From NCBI GenBank assembly GCA_015661095.1, contig JACVQI010000012.1, positions 1-28,427 on the forward strand: a DNA stretch of 28,427 bases, in the 5' to 3' direction. This document shows, one piece after another, positions 10,446 through 18,409 of this stretch (the stretch's first letter is position 1; each line of letters opens with the position of its first letter). The notes beneath the pieces were generated by a model that was given only the letters and a program-made list of their open reading frames with translations, searched no databases and had not been told where the DNA came from. Origin of the DNA: Gammaproteobacteria bacterium. Lineage in GTDB: Bacteria > Pseudomonadota > Gammaproteobacteria > Eutrophobiales > Eutrophobiaceae. Both the position numbers and the translations under genes were made by a program.

Positions 10446-11231
10446 TTATGCTACCGCCATTCTGATGCCGATGAGCAATAACAAACAGGCAAGTAATGGG
10501 CGTATTATCCGGTCAGGTAATAATTTACCCATATGACTCCCCAGATAAATGCCTGGCAGCGAACCAATTACCAGACTTCCTAATAACAGATAATCGACCG
10601 TGCCGATGTGCGCATGCCCAAGCCCCGCTATAGTGGTTATCGGGACCGCATGGGCTAAATCCGTTCCCACAATGGAAATTGCCCGCAGCTGGGGATACAG
10701 GAAAAGTAAAAATGCTGCCCCGAGCGCCCCGGCGCCCACCGACGAAAAGGTGACGAGAACGCCAATCAAGGCGCCTGCCAGAACAGTCACTGGTTTGACG
10801 AAACGTTGATGCAGTGTACGCACTGCCGTGCTCGATTCATCTTTACTGAATTGCTTTAGCCGTTCCTTGAACAACAGCGCCATGGAGGTAAGGATCAGGG
10901 CCACACTGAGTGTCAGGGTAATAATCCGATCATGATTTATGCCGGCGGCATTCATCTGTTTCAGGATCAATACTGAAAGCAGAGACGAGGGGATACTGCC
11001 CAGGGCCATTAAACCAACGATTTTCCAGTCGACGGTTTTATTGCGGTGATGTACCAGGATCCCGCTGGATTTGGTAATCGCGGCGTACAGCAGATCCGTA
11101 CCGACCGCGATGGCAGGTTTGATACCAAAAAAGAATACCAATATGGGGGTCATCAGCGAGCCACCCCCGACACCCGTCATGCCGATAATAAAGCCGACCA
11201 GAAAGCCTGCGAATGTATAGGTAATTTCCAA
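10446..11231 (-). CDS. TauE/SafE-family anion exporter
   Basis: An inner-membrane permease of 261 aa with about seven to eight hydrophobic helices and the duplicated half-repeat of the TauE/SafE (DUF81) family: GFIIGMTGVGGGSLMTPIL at the N-terminus and VTFSSVGAGALGAAFL in the second half. Family members move sulfite, sulfonates or other small organic anions. The start codon is TTG at 11231, with AGGA ten bases upstream; the next Met lies inside the first helix and would destroy it. The gene is divergent from cysB with 114 bases between them, so a sulfur substrate and control by CysB are reasonable inferences. Confidence 0.88.
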   Translation of the reverse strand: MEITYTFAGFLVGFIIGMTGVGGGSLMTPILVFFFGIKPAIAVGTDLLYAAITKSSGILVHHRNKTVDWKIVGLMALGSIPSSLLSVLILKQMNAAGINHDRIITLTLSVALILTSMALLFKERLKQFSKDESSTAVRTLHQRFVKPVTVLAGALIGVLVTFSSVGAGALGAAFLLFLYPQLRAISIVGTDLAHAVPITTIAGLGHAHIGTVDYLLLGSLVIGSLPGIYLGSHMGKLLPDRIIRPLLACLLLLIGIRMAVA

Positions 11232-11264
11232 GTTAGAATGTTCCTTAAAATGATCAATTCAGGG

Positions 11265-11293
11265 TTGGTACCTTAAGGCAAGTAAACTATACT
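11265..11293 (+). promoter_or_regulatory. Predicted sigma-70 promoter of cysB
   Basis: TTGGTA (11265-11270), a 17-base spacer and TATACT (11288-11293) make a near-consensus promoter facing cysB, with about 50 bases of leader. The spacer contains the palindrome CCTTAAGG (11271-11278) between the two boxes, a possible site for autorepression by CysB. The promoter is read directly; the operator is inferred. Confidence 0.7.
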
Positions 11294-11345
11294 GAAAAGT
11301 AATTATTAGTTATATTTTTATAATAAATCCACATATACGGCCAAT

Positions 11346-12320
11346 ATGAAGCTACAACAACTTCGATTTATATGGGAAGTGGCGCGACATAACATGAATG
11401 TCTCGGCGACTGCTGAAGATCTGTATACCTCGCAACCCGGTATCAGCAAGCAAATCATGCTACTTGAAGATGAATTAGGTGTTCAGATTTTTCGTCGCAG
11501 TGGTAAACATTTGACGGAGATTACGCCGGCCGGGCAAGCAATCATTGAAAAGTCCGGCAGGATCCTGGGGGAGGTTGAAAATATCCGGAAAATAGCCCAG
11601 GAATTCAGTGACTTCTCCAAAGGTAGTCTGTCGATAGCCACGACACATACTCAGGCACGCTACGCCTTACCCAGAGTAATCAAACATTTCATGTTAAAAT
11701 TTCCGGAGGTTTCACTGCATATGCATCAGGGTACTCCGGTCCAGATATCGGAACTGGCATCGAAAGGCGTGGCAGATTTTGCCATTGCCACGGAAGCCCT
11801 GGATCTGTTCGAAAACCTCATCATGATGCCCTGTTATCGCTGGAATCGATGCATCGTCGTACCGCGAAATCACCCCCTGGCAAGTGTAGCAAAACCAACG
11901 CTGGAACAGATTGCCGGCTATCCGATCGTTACCTATGTGTTTGGGTTTACCGGGCGCTCACAACTGGATAATGCCTTTCGTAAAGCCGGCTTGGATCCGA
12001 AGGTGGTATTCACGGCAACCGATGCCGATGTCATTAAAACCTACGTCAGATTGGGCCTGGGTATCGGTATTATCGCGCGGATGGCGTACGATACGGGGGA
12101 TGACGGTGATTTAATCGCCATCGATGCCGGCCATCTTTTTGAATCCAGCACGACCAAGATAGGTTTCAAGCGTGGTACGTTTCTCAGGGGTTATATGTAT
12201 GAATTCATCGAGGGCTTCGCCCCACACTTGACCAGGGCAGTCGTCGATACCGCAGTTAAATGCCAGACGGCGAGTGAGATGGATGACTTATTCAGGGACC
12301 TTGAGCTGCCGGTATACTGA
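11346..12320 (+). CDS. cysB: LysR-type transcriptional regulator CysB
   Basis: The master regulator of sulfur assimilation, normally activated by N-acetylserine or O-acetylserine and opposed by sulfate or sulfide-type anti-inducers. At 324 aa it is exactly the E. coli length. A winged helix-turn-helix occupies about residues 1-60 (SATAEDLYTSQPGISKQIMLLEDELG). The effector domain keeps TTHTQARYALP with Thr100 and Thr102, the anion-contacting residues of enteric CysB, and RNHPLA and TDADVIKTYVRLGLGIGI later. It diverges from the TauE/SafE exporter and converges with a thioredoxin-fold gene. Confidence 0.95.
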   Translation: MKLQQLRFIWEVARHNMNVSATAEDLYTSQPGISKQIMLLEDELGVQIFRRSGKHLTEITPAGQAIIEKSGRILGEVENIRKIAQEFSDFSKGSLSIATTHTQARYALPRVIKHFMLKFPEVSLHMHQGTPVQISELASKGVADFAIATEALDLFENLIMMPCYRWNRCIVVPRNHPLASVAKPTLEQIAGYPIVTYVFGFTGRSQLDNAFRKAGLDPKVVFTATDADVIKTYVRLGLGIGIIARMAYDTGDDGDLIAIDAGHLFESSTTKIGFKRGTFLRGYMYEFIEGFAPHLTRAVVDTAVKCQTASEMDDLFRDLELPVY

Positions 12321-12366
12321 TCCTTCGAAAAAGAACCAGTGGGCATGGCCTTAACCCATTCTGGCA

Positions 12367-12666
12367 TTAGGCAACTTGATGCTTTTGGGCTGGATCCAGC
12401 TGCAGGACTTCTTTCAGGAATTTAAAGTATATGGTATAGACCGCGGTTGCACCGACTTCATTTTCCACGATAAAAAACGGCGCTGTTTCGACTTTGTATT
12501 CTCTGGCCAGACGCATGCCTTCACTCTGGGGATCAGCTTCATCCGCGACGACTATCTGATCAATTCTCGATAGCAGCCCGGCGTCCTTGAGCCGTTGCTC
12601 TACTTCAATGCATTTTCGGCAAGGATTGCCGTCTGCCTTTATTTTCTTTACAAATCTGATGTGCAT
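12367..12666 (-). CDS. Small thioredoxin-fold protein with CxxC motif
   Basis: A 99-residue cytoplasmic protein without signal peptide. Cys16 and Cys19 form NPCRKC at the start of a helix, after a short beta strand (HIRFVKKI). TAPFFIVENE at about 61-70 supplies the cis-proline strand of the thioredoxin fold. This suggests a disulfide or persulfide redox protein of the glutaredoxin-like class; its partner is unknown. AGGA lies about 6 bases before the ATG. Being end-to-end with cysB hints at sulfur metabolism, but they are on opposite strands, so this is weak evidence. Confidence 0.75.
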   Translation of the reverse strand: MHIRFVKKIKADGNPCRKCIEVEQRLKDAGLLSRIDQIVVADEADPQSEGMRLAREYKVETAPFFIVENEVGATAVYTIYFKFLKEVLQLDPAQKHQVA

Positions 12667-12792
12667 TTTGTTCCTGCGCAGTTTTCAACATATTCGCAAA
12701 TCATAACAAAATAAATACAGAGCAAATATAACAGCTATCTATATAGATATAATTCCTTGCGGTTCTTGGCGGGAAAGAATTAAAAATTAATT

Positions 12793-13665
12793 TTAACCGG
12801 AATGTTGCTCGACAAACCGGCGGGGGATAGAGGTTCCGTGAGAGGATAAATCGGTTAATTGTACGGTGTTTTCGCCAAAATATTCTATCACCAGATGTAA
12901 TCTGGAAATATCTCTCAATCTCGGTTCCATGATGATATTACTGGCGGAGTCTCTGCCGACTACATTACGACCTTTGTGTAACTTGTAAATACGGCCTGAT
13001 TGGTCTGTAAATTCTAATTTATCCTTATAAGATAATTTACAGACGTGCTTGGATAACAGGATCTCTATCTCTTCGTTTGGCTTCAGGGTTACTGTGACTA
13101 CTTCGCCCTTGGGCATACGTTCTACTTCATGATCTTTACCATCAGCACTGCCTTCCACCAAAGTGTTATCCAGTATGATGGTATCTTTGAATTCCGCGGA
13201 TGAGGATATGGAATCATTCGGTTCCTGAGAAAGTTTTTTCTTATCGGAATACAGGTATTTGATAATTTCCTGGCGTGAAGACAGGTATTGCATGTATTTA
13301 ACCAGTGCCAGACGCCTGAATGGATTAAGTTCCTCATCTCCCGCATTCAGGGCGGAGATAATCTGCCGCCAGGAATGGTCTTGTGAAAAAATGAGTGGAT
13401 CGAGTTCCCGCATGGCACGGTTAATACTGTCTGTATCTTCAATGGATTTAGACAAGATGGAGACGAACCGTTTTTCAATATCCTTAATGGTCTTGGCCTC
13501 ATTCTTGAGCTGATCCGCAGTAAATTTGACCATCTCGATGATTTTTTTGGATGGTACGGAAGTTCTGCCCGTCATGCAAAAATCAAAGTCGTTGATAGAG
13601 CTGAACTTAAATGTCTGTTCCCCGATTTTTAGCTCTACGGGTTTGGCGAAGAACTTGTTGAGCAT
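12793..13665 (-). CDS. FHA-domain protein, function unknown
   Basis: A 290-residue soluble protein. The C-terminal 60 residues form a forkhead-associated domain, which binds phosphothreonine: GR (237-238), SRLH (254-257) and SHGTS (275-279, in place of the usual NGT). Residues 1-150 are mainly helical and not recognised. Between them is an acidic, Ser-rich linker with KDTIILDNTLVEG (160-172), whose Thr residues sit in an acidic setting like those in the FHA/vWA protein at 15989-17878. No Ser/Thr kinase or PP2C phosphatase gene is in the window. Composition is more AT-rich than in the metabolic genes around it. The start has only a weak, distant AGGG. Confidence 0.75.
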   Translation of the reverse strand: MLNKFFAKPVELKIGEQTFKFSSINDFDFCMTGRTSVPSKKIIEMVKFTADQLKNEAKTIKDIEKRFVSILSKSIEDTDSINRAMRELDPLIFSQDHSWRQIISALNAGDEELNPFRRLALVKYMQYLSSRQEIIKYLYSDKKKLSQEPNDSISSSAEFKDTIILDNTLVEGSADGKDHEVERMPKGEVVTVTLKPNEEIEILLSKHVCKLSYKDKLEFTDQSGRIYKLHKGRNVVGRDSASNIIMEPRLRDISRLHLVIEYFGENTVQLTDLSSHGTSIPRRFVEQHSG

Positions 13666-13723
13666 AGATAACTGGAAATCCCTTGGCTAAATAGCAAAAA
13701 TTTTATCTTAAACCTGTTTTTTC

Positions 13724-13753
13724 TGTGTTACCGATTATGAGATCGGTTTCACA
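13724..13753. promoter_or_regulatory. Inverted repeat upstream of the FHA gene
   Basis: TGTGTTACCGAT (13724-13735), a six-base gap, then ATCGGTTTCACA (13742-13753) match as an inverted repeat at 10 of 12 positions, 59 bases before the minus-strand FHA gene. A second inverted pair, ACCTGTTTT/AAAACAGGT (about 13713 and 13783), flanks it. It could be an operator or an RNA hairpin. Confidence 0.35.
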
Positions 13754-13911
13754 AAATTGACTTAATTTATTGATTTTCTGTGAAAACAGGTCATAAAAAA
13801 CAAGCTGTAATTAAACCGATGCTTGTTAAAACCACATTATATTACGAAATTTATATTGGCGGGCAACTTATTGGCATTTAGAGTCTTTTTCTGAATCTGG
13901 TGGTAAATTAA

Positions 13912-14982
13912 TCAACATTCATATTTAAGCAAATTTGACGCCAGAAACTGACGGCGAGATGTTTTATCGCAGTCAGCCAGTCTGGTTACTGCCTGATAAA
14001 ATTGTCGCAAATCATTTCCATGCCAGATTAACATTTCATTAAAGGCTGGCACCAGATCTTTGTAAGTCAAGACCAGGGCGAGTTTAGCGTTATTCACTCC
14101 TGAATTGAACCACATTTTGTAATCATCCGCTCCCGGCCAGGATGAACGCGATTGTTCGAAATCATGAATCATTTTTTCGAAAACTGCCTGCTTTTGTCGT
14201 CGCATGTGATCCGCATCCTGGTTGGATTGATACAGAATTTCCAGTTCCGCCTTGTATTTAAAAACAAGACGATCAAATTCTTTTTCCCTGGCCAGGGTTT
14301 GTTCAAATTCCGCCAGGTCATCAGTCAGATTATTATCCTGCAACCAGCGCCTGACGCCATATTCCGCAATCATGTCGGCGAAGGCCTCGTTAAATTCAGT
14401 GTCGTCAGCGAAATAGACCAGCTGATGTGCAAGCTCATGAAAGATCACTCTGGCTAAAAAAGCGCTGTCATATTGCAGCATGGTATTGATTACCGGATCG
14501 GCGAACCAGCCGAGTGTGGAATAGGCAGTCACACCAGCGATGTGTACGTCGTATCCTTCATCTTTCAATCCCTGTGCATGTATGGCTGCCTCGGCCTTGG
14601 AAAAATATCCCCGGTAGGTAAGACAACCGACGATTAAATAACACCAACTCAGTGGCTCGAGTGAGAATTCGGGTGTGGCTACTATATTCCAGAGGACATG
14701 TTGGCGGCCAAGATCCACATAGCTGCTGTAACTGCTATTATCCGGCAGCAGTAATACGGCACTGGCATATTTTCTAATCGCAATCGCCTGTTGCAAATTC
14801 TTCCGTAATTCTGGCGCTATACCATTTTCCGTTAATACCTGTGCAATCGGTTTGCTTTTTCGTATGATTTCCAGGTGACCGGATATGGATTGCTGGTAAT
14901 AAGATAAGGTTGTGCAGGAGCTGGATGTCATCATGAGCAGCAGGAGAGTTGGATAGGTAATTAATTTCACGGACAATGACAT
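13912..14982 (-). CDS. Putative lipoprotein aminopeptidase (zinc metallopeptidase)
   Basis: A predicted zinc peptidase of the 'predicted aminopeptidase' family (PF10023-like), 356 aa from the ATG at 14982. The N-terminus is a lipoprotein-type signal with Cys23 after a hydrophobic stretch and TSSS; the following TTLSYYQQSISGHLEIIRKS is the family's usual mature start. HELAH at 182-186 gives two zinc ligands and the catalytic Glu, and Glu199 in NEAFAD is the likely third ligand. The substrate is unknown; peptides in the periplasm are likely. A GTG frame start at 15021 would put a long extension before the signal, so the ATG is preferred. The gene is divergent from the sulfurtransferase gene. 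Confidence 0.85.
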   Translation of the reverse strand: MSLSVKLITYPTLLLLMMTSSSCTTLSYYQQSISGHLEIIRKSKPIAQVLTENGIAPELRKNLQQAIAIRKYASAVLLLPDNSSYSSYVDLGRQHVLWNIVATPEFSLEPLSWCYLIVGCLTYRGYFSKAEAAIHAQGLKDEGYDVHIAGVTAYSTLGWFADPVINTMLQYDSAFLARVIFHELAHQLVYFADDTEFNEAFADMIAEYGVRRWLQDNNLTDDLAEFEQTLAREKEFDRLVFKYKAELEILYQSNQDADHMRRQKQAVFEKMIHDFEQSRSSWPGADDYKMWFNSGVNNAKLALVLTYKDLVPAFNEMLIWHGNDLRQFYQAVTRLADCDKTSRRQFLASNLLKYEC

Positions 14983-15113
14983 TATATGAAAATAGCATGA
15001 TACTACGGCACTTGCAGCCACTGGCTGCTGTTTTCAACATTGCCGGAGTTAGCGAGCAAATAAATAGTGTATATTTGCAAAGCCGGCCCGCTGATAAATT
15101 CTATCCATCACAA

Positions 15114-15947
15114 ATGTATTCAACCCTCATTACTGTCGATACTCTCAATCAAAACCTTGACGATCCTGCCTGGATTTTCATCGATTGTCGGTATGACTTG
15201 ATGGACAGTAATGCCGGCTACCGAACCTATCTCGATGAGCATATACACCGGGCCGTGTACGCAGATCTAAAACATGATCTAAGCGGACCGCCAGTTACAG
15301 ACCACGGGCGCCACCCCCTGCCGACGCCAGAGCGATTGAATGATTTATTTTCTACTTTAGGTATAAGCCATGATTCTCAGGTGGTAGCCTATGATGGGTC
15401 TTTCGGTACAGTGGCTGCCCGTTTGTGGTGGTTGCTGAGATATATGGGGCATTTAGGCGTTTGTGTGCTGGAGGGGGGCTGGCAGACCTGGAGCCGGTCC
15501 GGATTCGTAACTGAACAGCTCGATCGGCGCAATCCAAAAACCCATTTTCATGGCGAACCACAACAGGACTGGGTGGTGAAAATTGACAAAGTTGCATCGA
15601 CACCCCGATTGATTGATGCGCGTGAGCCAACCAGGTATCACGGCGAGCAGGAGCCAATCGATCCGATAGCCGGGCATATTCCCGGGGCAATTAATCATTA
15701 CTGGAAGCATAATCTCGATGCCGAAGGGAGGTTTCTCCCGCCGCAACGTCTAAAGCAGTTGTATCTGGATTTATACGCGGGGGTTTCCCCGGAACAGGCA
15801 GTATTTTATTGCGGTTCAGGCGTGACGGCCTGTCATGATATTTTGGCTGCGGTTCACGCCGGGCTGCCTGCTCCGCGGCTTTACGCCGGTTCCTGGAGCG
15901 AATGGTGTTCGGATGGAGGCCGCCCCATAGCAACAGCTCATAGCTAA
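15114..15947 (+). CDS. sseA: 3-mercaptopyruvate sulfurtransferase (tandem rhodanese)
   Basis: Two rhodanese domains: an inactive N-terminal one (residues 1-135, DCRYDL...AVYADL...GRHPLPTPERL) and an active C-terminal one with Cys233 in CGSGVTAC. The CG(S/T)GV loop is typical of mercaptopyruvate sulfurtransferases, while thiosulfate sulfurtransferases usually have CRKGV. It moves sulfane sulfur from 3-mercaptopyruvate to thiols. The frame is open from 14976, but that start lies inside the divergent aminopeptidase gene and adds 46 residues without rhodanese similarity. The ATG at 15114 gives 277 aa, the family length. No clear Shine-Dalgarno precedes it. Confidence 0.88.
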   Translation: MYSTLITVDTLNQNLDDPAWIFIDCRYDLMDSNAGYRTYLDEHIHRAVYADLKHDLSGPPVTDHGRHPLPTPERLNDLFSTLGISHDSQVVAYDGSFGTVAARLWWLLRYMGHLGVCVLEGGWQTWSRSGFVTEQLDRRNPKTHFHGEPQQDWVVKIDKVASTPRLIDAREPTRYHGEQEPIDPIAGHIPGAINHYWKHNLDAEGRFLPPQRLKQLYLDLYAGVSPEQAVFYCGSGVTACHDILAAVHAGLPAPRLYAGSWSEWCSDGGRPIATAHS

Positions 15948-15988
15948 ATGGCGGTTGCGATAGTAGTGTTCCCTATATTCGTTTTATA

Positions 15989-17878
15989 ATGGCGAACTTA
16001 AAAAAACAATCCATTATGTTGCGCAGACACCTGAAAATTTTCTGCTGTTTATCGCTCCTGCTGATGATAACGGGCATACGGTCCGTCGTCTGGGCACAGG
16101 CGGACTCTGCTGCTGGGAGTGATGCGCAGCAAATCTCCGCAGACAACAATCAGGCAGCGGATATAAATCCGGCTGTCAGCGGAGTAATCGATGCTGACAG
16201 CGATAATGAGCTGGAGAAAGATATCATCCTGGTGCTCGATAATTCGGGCAGCATGCGCCAGAACGATCCAGGCTTTCTGGCCAAGCAGGTCGTCACGGAA
16301 TTTATCAGTGGTCTGGATGAATCAACCCGGCTGGCGATAATTGTTTTCGATCAGGACGTCAGTCTGGTGGTGCCTTTGACCCAGGTTAATCTTGCCAATC
16401 GGGACGTATTGTTGGTAAGCCTGGACCGGGTCACCTATCGGGGCCTGTTCACCGACAGCCCGGCGGCGATGGAAAGGGCGATATACGAGCTTAAGAACAA
16501 CGGCAGTGGGACTGCCCAGAAACTGATAGTGTTCATGACCGACGGGATTGTCGATACCGGCAATGCCGAGCAGGATCTTGACAAGAGCAAATGGTTACGA
16601 GAGAGCCTGGCACCGGATGCCGCTGATGCCGGGATCAGGATTTTCGGTATCGCATTTACTGAAGATGCCGATTTCCGTCTGATACAGTCTCTGGCGCAGG
16701 AATCGGGTGGAGAATATTATCGCGCCTTGCAGGCTGAGGACCTGGGCCACGTCTTCGAACAAATCCATACCATCATCCAAGAGCCACCTAAGGCAGTGTC
16801 TTCCGCTGAACCGCAGTCAGCATCGGCACCGGCTCCACCACCACAGGTTATCATTGAGGTCCCCGCCCAGTCCGTGCCAGCCATGGACAGAGAGGAACGC
16901 ATCCGTTCCATGATTATGATAGTCGCGGCAGCGATGTTGATACTGGCGGTCCTGGCGATATTAATATTGTTATTGCGCCGAAGCCATGGTGCAGGGGCCA
17001 CCGTTGCCGGAGATGAATTTGTTACCGAGGCGTATCTGAATGATATTCACGGCCATACAGCCCAAAGCAGTTACAAGTTGGGCAAGAAGCCCACCATGCT
17101 TGGGCGTGTTGCAGGTATGGATACCGAACATCTCGACTATTTTGTCATCCCGCAATCAACCATCGGCAGACGGCATAGCTTAATCGAGTATAAGGATTAT
17201 GCTTATTGGATAGTCGATCAGGGCAGTATCAACGGGACGTTCGTCAACGATGTTCCGATCACCAGCGAAGTGAGGTTAAAACACGGCGACAAGGTGAGAT
17301 TGCATAAGTTTGAGTTCGAATTCGCCATGCCGGAGATGGTCGATGCCGGTATGACCGTTGTGTCACAAACCATGCTGGCGGCACAATCTCCAGATGAAGC
17401 AGAAGCCACCGAAATGAAGGGGGCGGGATTTGCTGCCGACAATAAATTTGATCTGAATTTTGATCTGGGTAGCGAGAGCATGGCGAATGCGCAGGCTTCA
17501 AAAGACGCTCGCCAGGCAGCAGAGGATGCAAGTCAGGATATGGATTCCGAAGAGGAAACCCTGATTCCCGGCTATGAATCACGGACTCCGGCTAAAGCGG
17601 AGCTACCTGAGGAGCAAGAAGCCTACGTTATGGAAGATGAGACTTTGATGCCTGGCCATGACAGCGAAGCTAAAACACCACCTCACGGTACGCCTGCTCC
17701 GCAACCGTTGGCAGCGGCACCTCCGGAAAATAACGCTGACAAAGAGGATGAAACCCTCATGCCGGGTAATTTCAACTTACCGGAAGAGGATGCCACCATC
17801 AGAAAAGACGCGGTTGAGGACAAATCGTTTGACAATTTCTTTGATATTGGGGGTATCGACAAAGACAACGACAAGTAG
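15989..17878 (+). CDS. Membrane protein: signal, vWA domain, TM helix, FHA domain, Thr-motif tail
   Basis: A 629-residue protein of unknown function. A signal sequence ends near VWA-QA (about 36). A von Willebrand A domain with MIDAS motif DNSGSM (84-89) and MTDG (183-186) follows at about 78-262. A Pro-rich linker, one membrane helix (about 307-329) and an FHA domain (about 362-446: LGR, GRRHS, NGTF) come next. The vWA domain should lie in the periplasm and the FHA inside. The acidic tail has three repeats: EEETLIPG (521-528), EDETLMPG (549-556) and EDETLMPG (586-593), plus EDATIRKD (600-607). ATG 16016 (MLRRHLKIF) gives a shorter, more classical signal peptide and may be the true start; TATAAT overlaps the ATG at 15989. 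Confidence 0.82.
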   Translation: MANLKKQSIMLRRHLKIFCCLSLLLMITGIRSVVWAQADSAAGSDAQQISADNNQAADINPAVSGVIDADSDNELEKDIILVLDNSGSMRQNDPGFLAKQVVTEFISGLDESTRLAIIVFDQDVSLVVPLTQVNLANRDVLLVSLDRVTYRGLFTDSPAAMERAIYELKNNGSGTAQKLIVFMTDGIVDTGNAEQDLDKSKWLRESLAPDAADAGIRIFGIAFTEDADFRLIQSLAQESGGEYYRALQAEDLGHVFEQIHTIIQEPPKAVSSAEPQSASAPAPPPQVIIEVPAQSVPAMDREERIRSMIMIVAAAMLILAVLAILILLLRRSHGAGATVAGDEFVTEAYLNDIHGHTAQSSYKLGKKPTMLGRVAGMDTEHLDYFVIPQSTIGRRHSLIEYKDYAYWIVDQGSINGTFVNDVPITSEVRLKHGDKVRLHKFEFEFAMPEMVDAGMTVVSQTMLAAQSPDEAEATEMKGAGFAADNKFDLNFDLGSESMANAQASKDARQAAEDASQDMDSEEETLIPGYESRTPAKAELPEEQEAYVMEDETLMPGHDSEAKTPPHGTPAPQPLAAAPPENNADKEDETLMPGNFNLPEEDATIRKDAVEDKSFDNFFDIGGIDKDNDK

Positions 17879-18285
17879 GAATTTCTGCAGGCTGTCTCTT
17901 CATGAATTATCAGGAAACAGTCGGCTCGGCAGGGATTGCATAAGGCGCTCCAATCCCCAGGCTTGTATGCAGTTACCAATTCCAGCCTGAGGCTGTCAAC
18001 AATTCCCGGTCAGCACCGATGACCCCTGTAACTGATTGTAGTCCCGGTCTTTTTTCAAGTAAGCCATTGCAGCCAGCAACAATAAAATCCTTAAACCCGG
18101 CAAAAAGCAGATTAGTGGTAAGCGTTGTTATCAAACGACCGCTCCGGATTCCTGGTTGAATCGCATACAGAGGTTGCTGAATGAAAAGCACATAAGCAAT
18201 GAATTCGAATATAACACCACGGTGCATCCCTGTCTGATTGAAGGCAGAAGATTCCTGGATTTGATAAAAGCACCGATAACACGAT

Positions 18286-18312
18286 AAAGCGGGTTAAACA
18301 ACCCGCTTTTTT
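18286..18312 (+). terminator. Intrinsic terminator upstream of birA
   Basis: AAAGCGGGTT (18286-18295) pairs perfectly with AACCCGCTTT (18300-18309) around a four-base AAAC loop, followed by T residues on the plus strand. It insulates birA from upstream plus-strand transcription. Confidence 0.9.
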
Positions 18313-18364
18313 ATTTACAGTACCGGTCCATATTGCCGCTGCGTTGAGGCGTCAATGCCGAACA

Positions 18365-18397
18365 AATAGTACAATACGCGCTTACGCTCGTACTATT
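18365..18397. promoter_or_regulatory. Palindrome immediately upstream of birA
   Basis: AATAGTAC (18365-18372) and GTACTATT (18390-18397) are perfect inverted repeats 17 bases apart, ending 12 bases before the birA ATG. A nested GCG/CTTA/CGC could close a hairpin. The two-arm geometry resembles BirA operators, but the arm sequence is not the known TTGTAAAC-type half-site. It may be an autoregulatory site or a leader hairpin. Confidence 0.45.
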
Positions 18398-18409
18398 GAT
18401 CATTGACGC

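Larger units (their letters stand above)
17879..18409. other. 530-base region without a recognised gene
   Basis: It separates the vWA/FHA gene from birA. It holds a terminator (18286-18312), a palindrome just before birA, and an unrecognised 84-codon minus-strand frame (18227-17973) with no database-like motif and no good ribosome binding site. I see no tRNA or known small RNA. The terminator lies about 400 bases after the nearest upstream coding sequence, so either a long 3' UTR or a small unrecognised RNA may end there. Confidence 0.5.

Noticed and set aside
14976..15113. Longer N-terminus for the sulfurtransferase
   Set aside because: It overlaps the divergent aminopeptidase start and has no rhodanese similarity.
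17973..18227. 84-codon minus-strand frame in the gap before birA
   Set aside because: No ribosome binding site, no recognised domain, and no conserved neighbour; kept only as a note in the gap entry.
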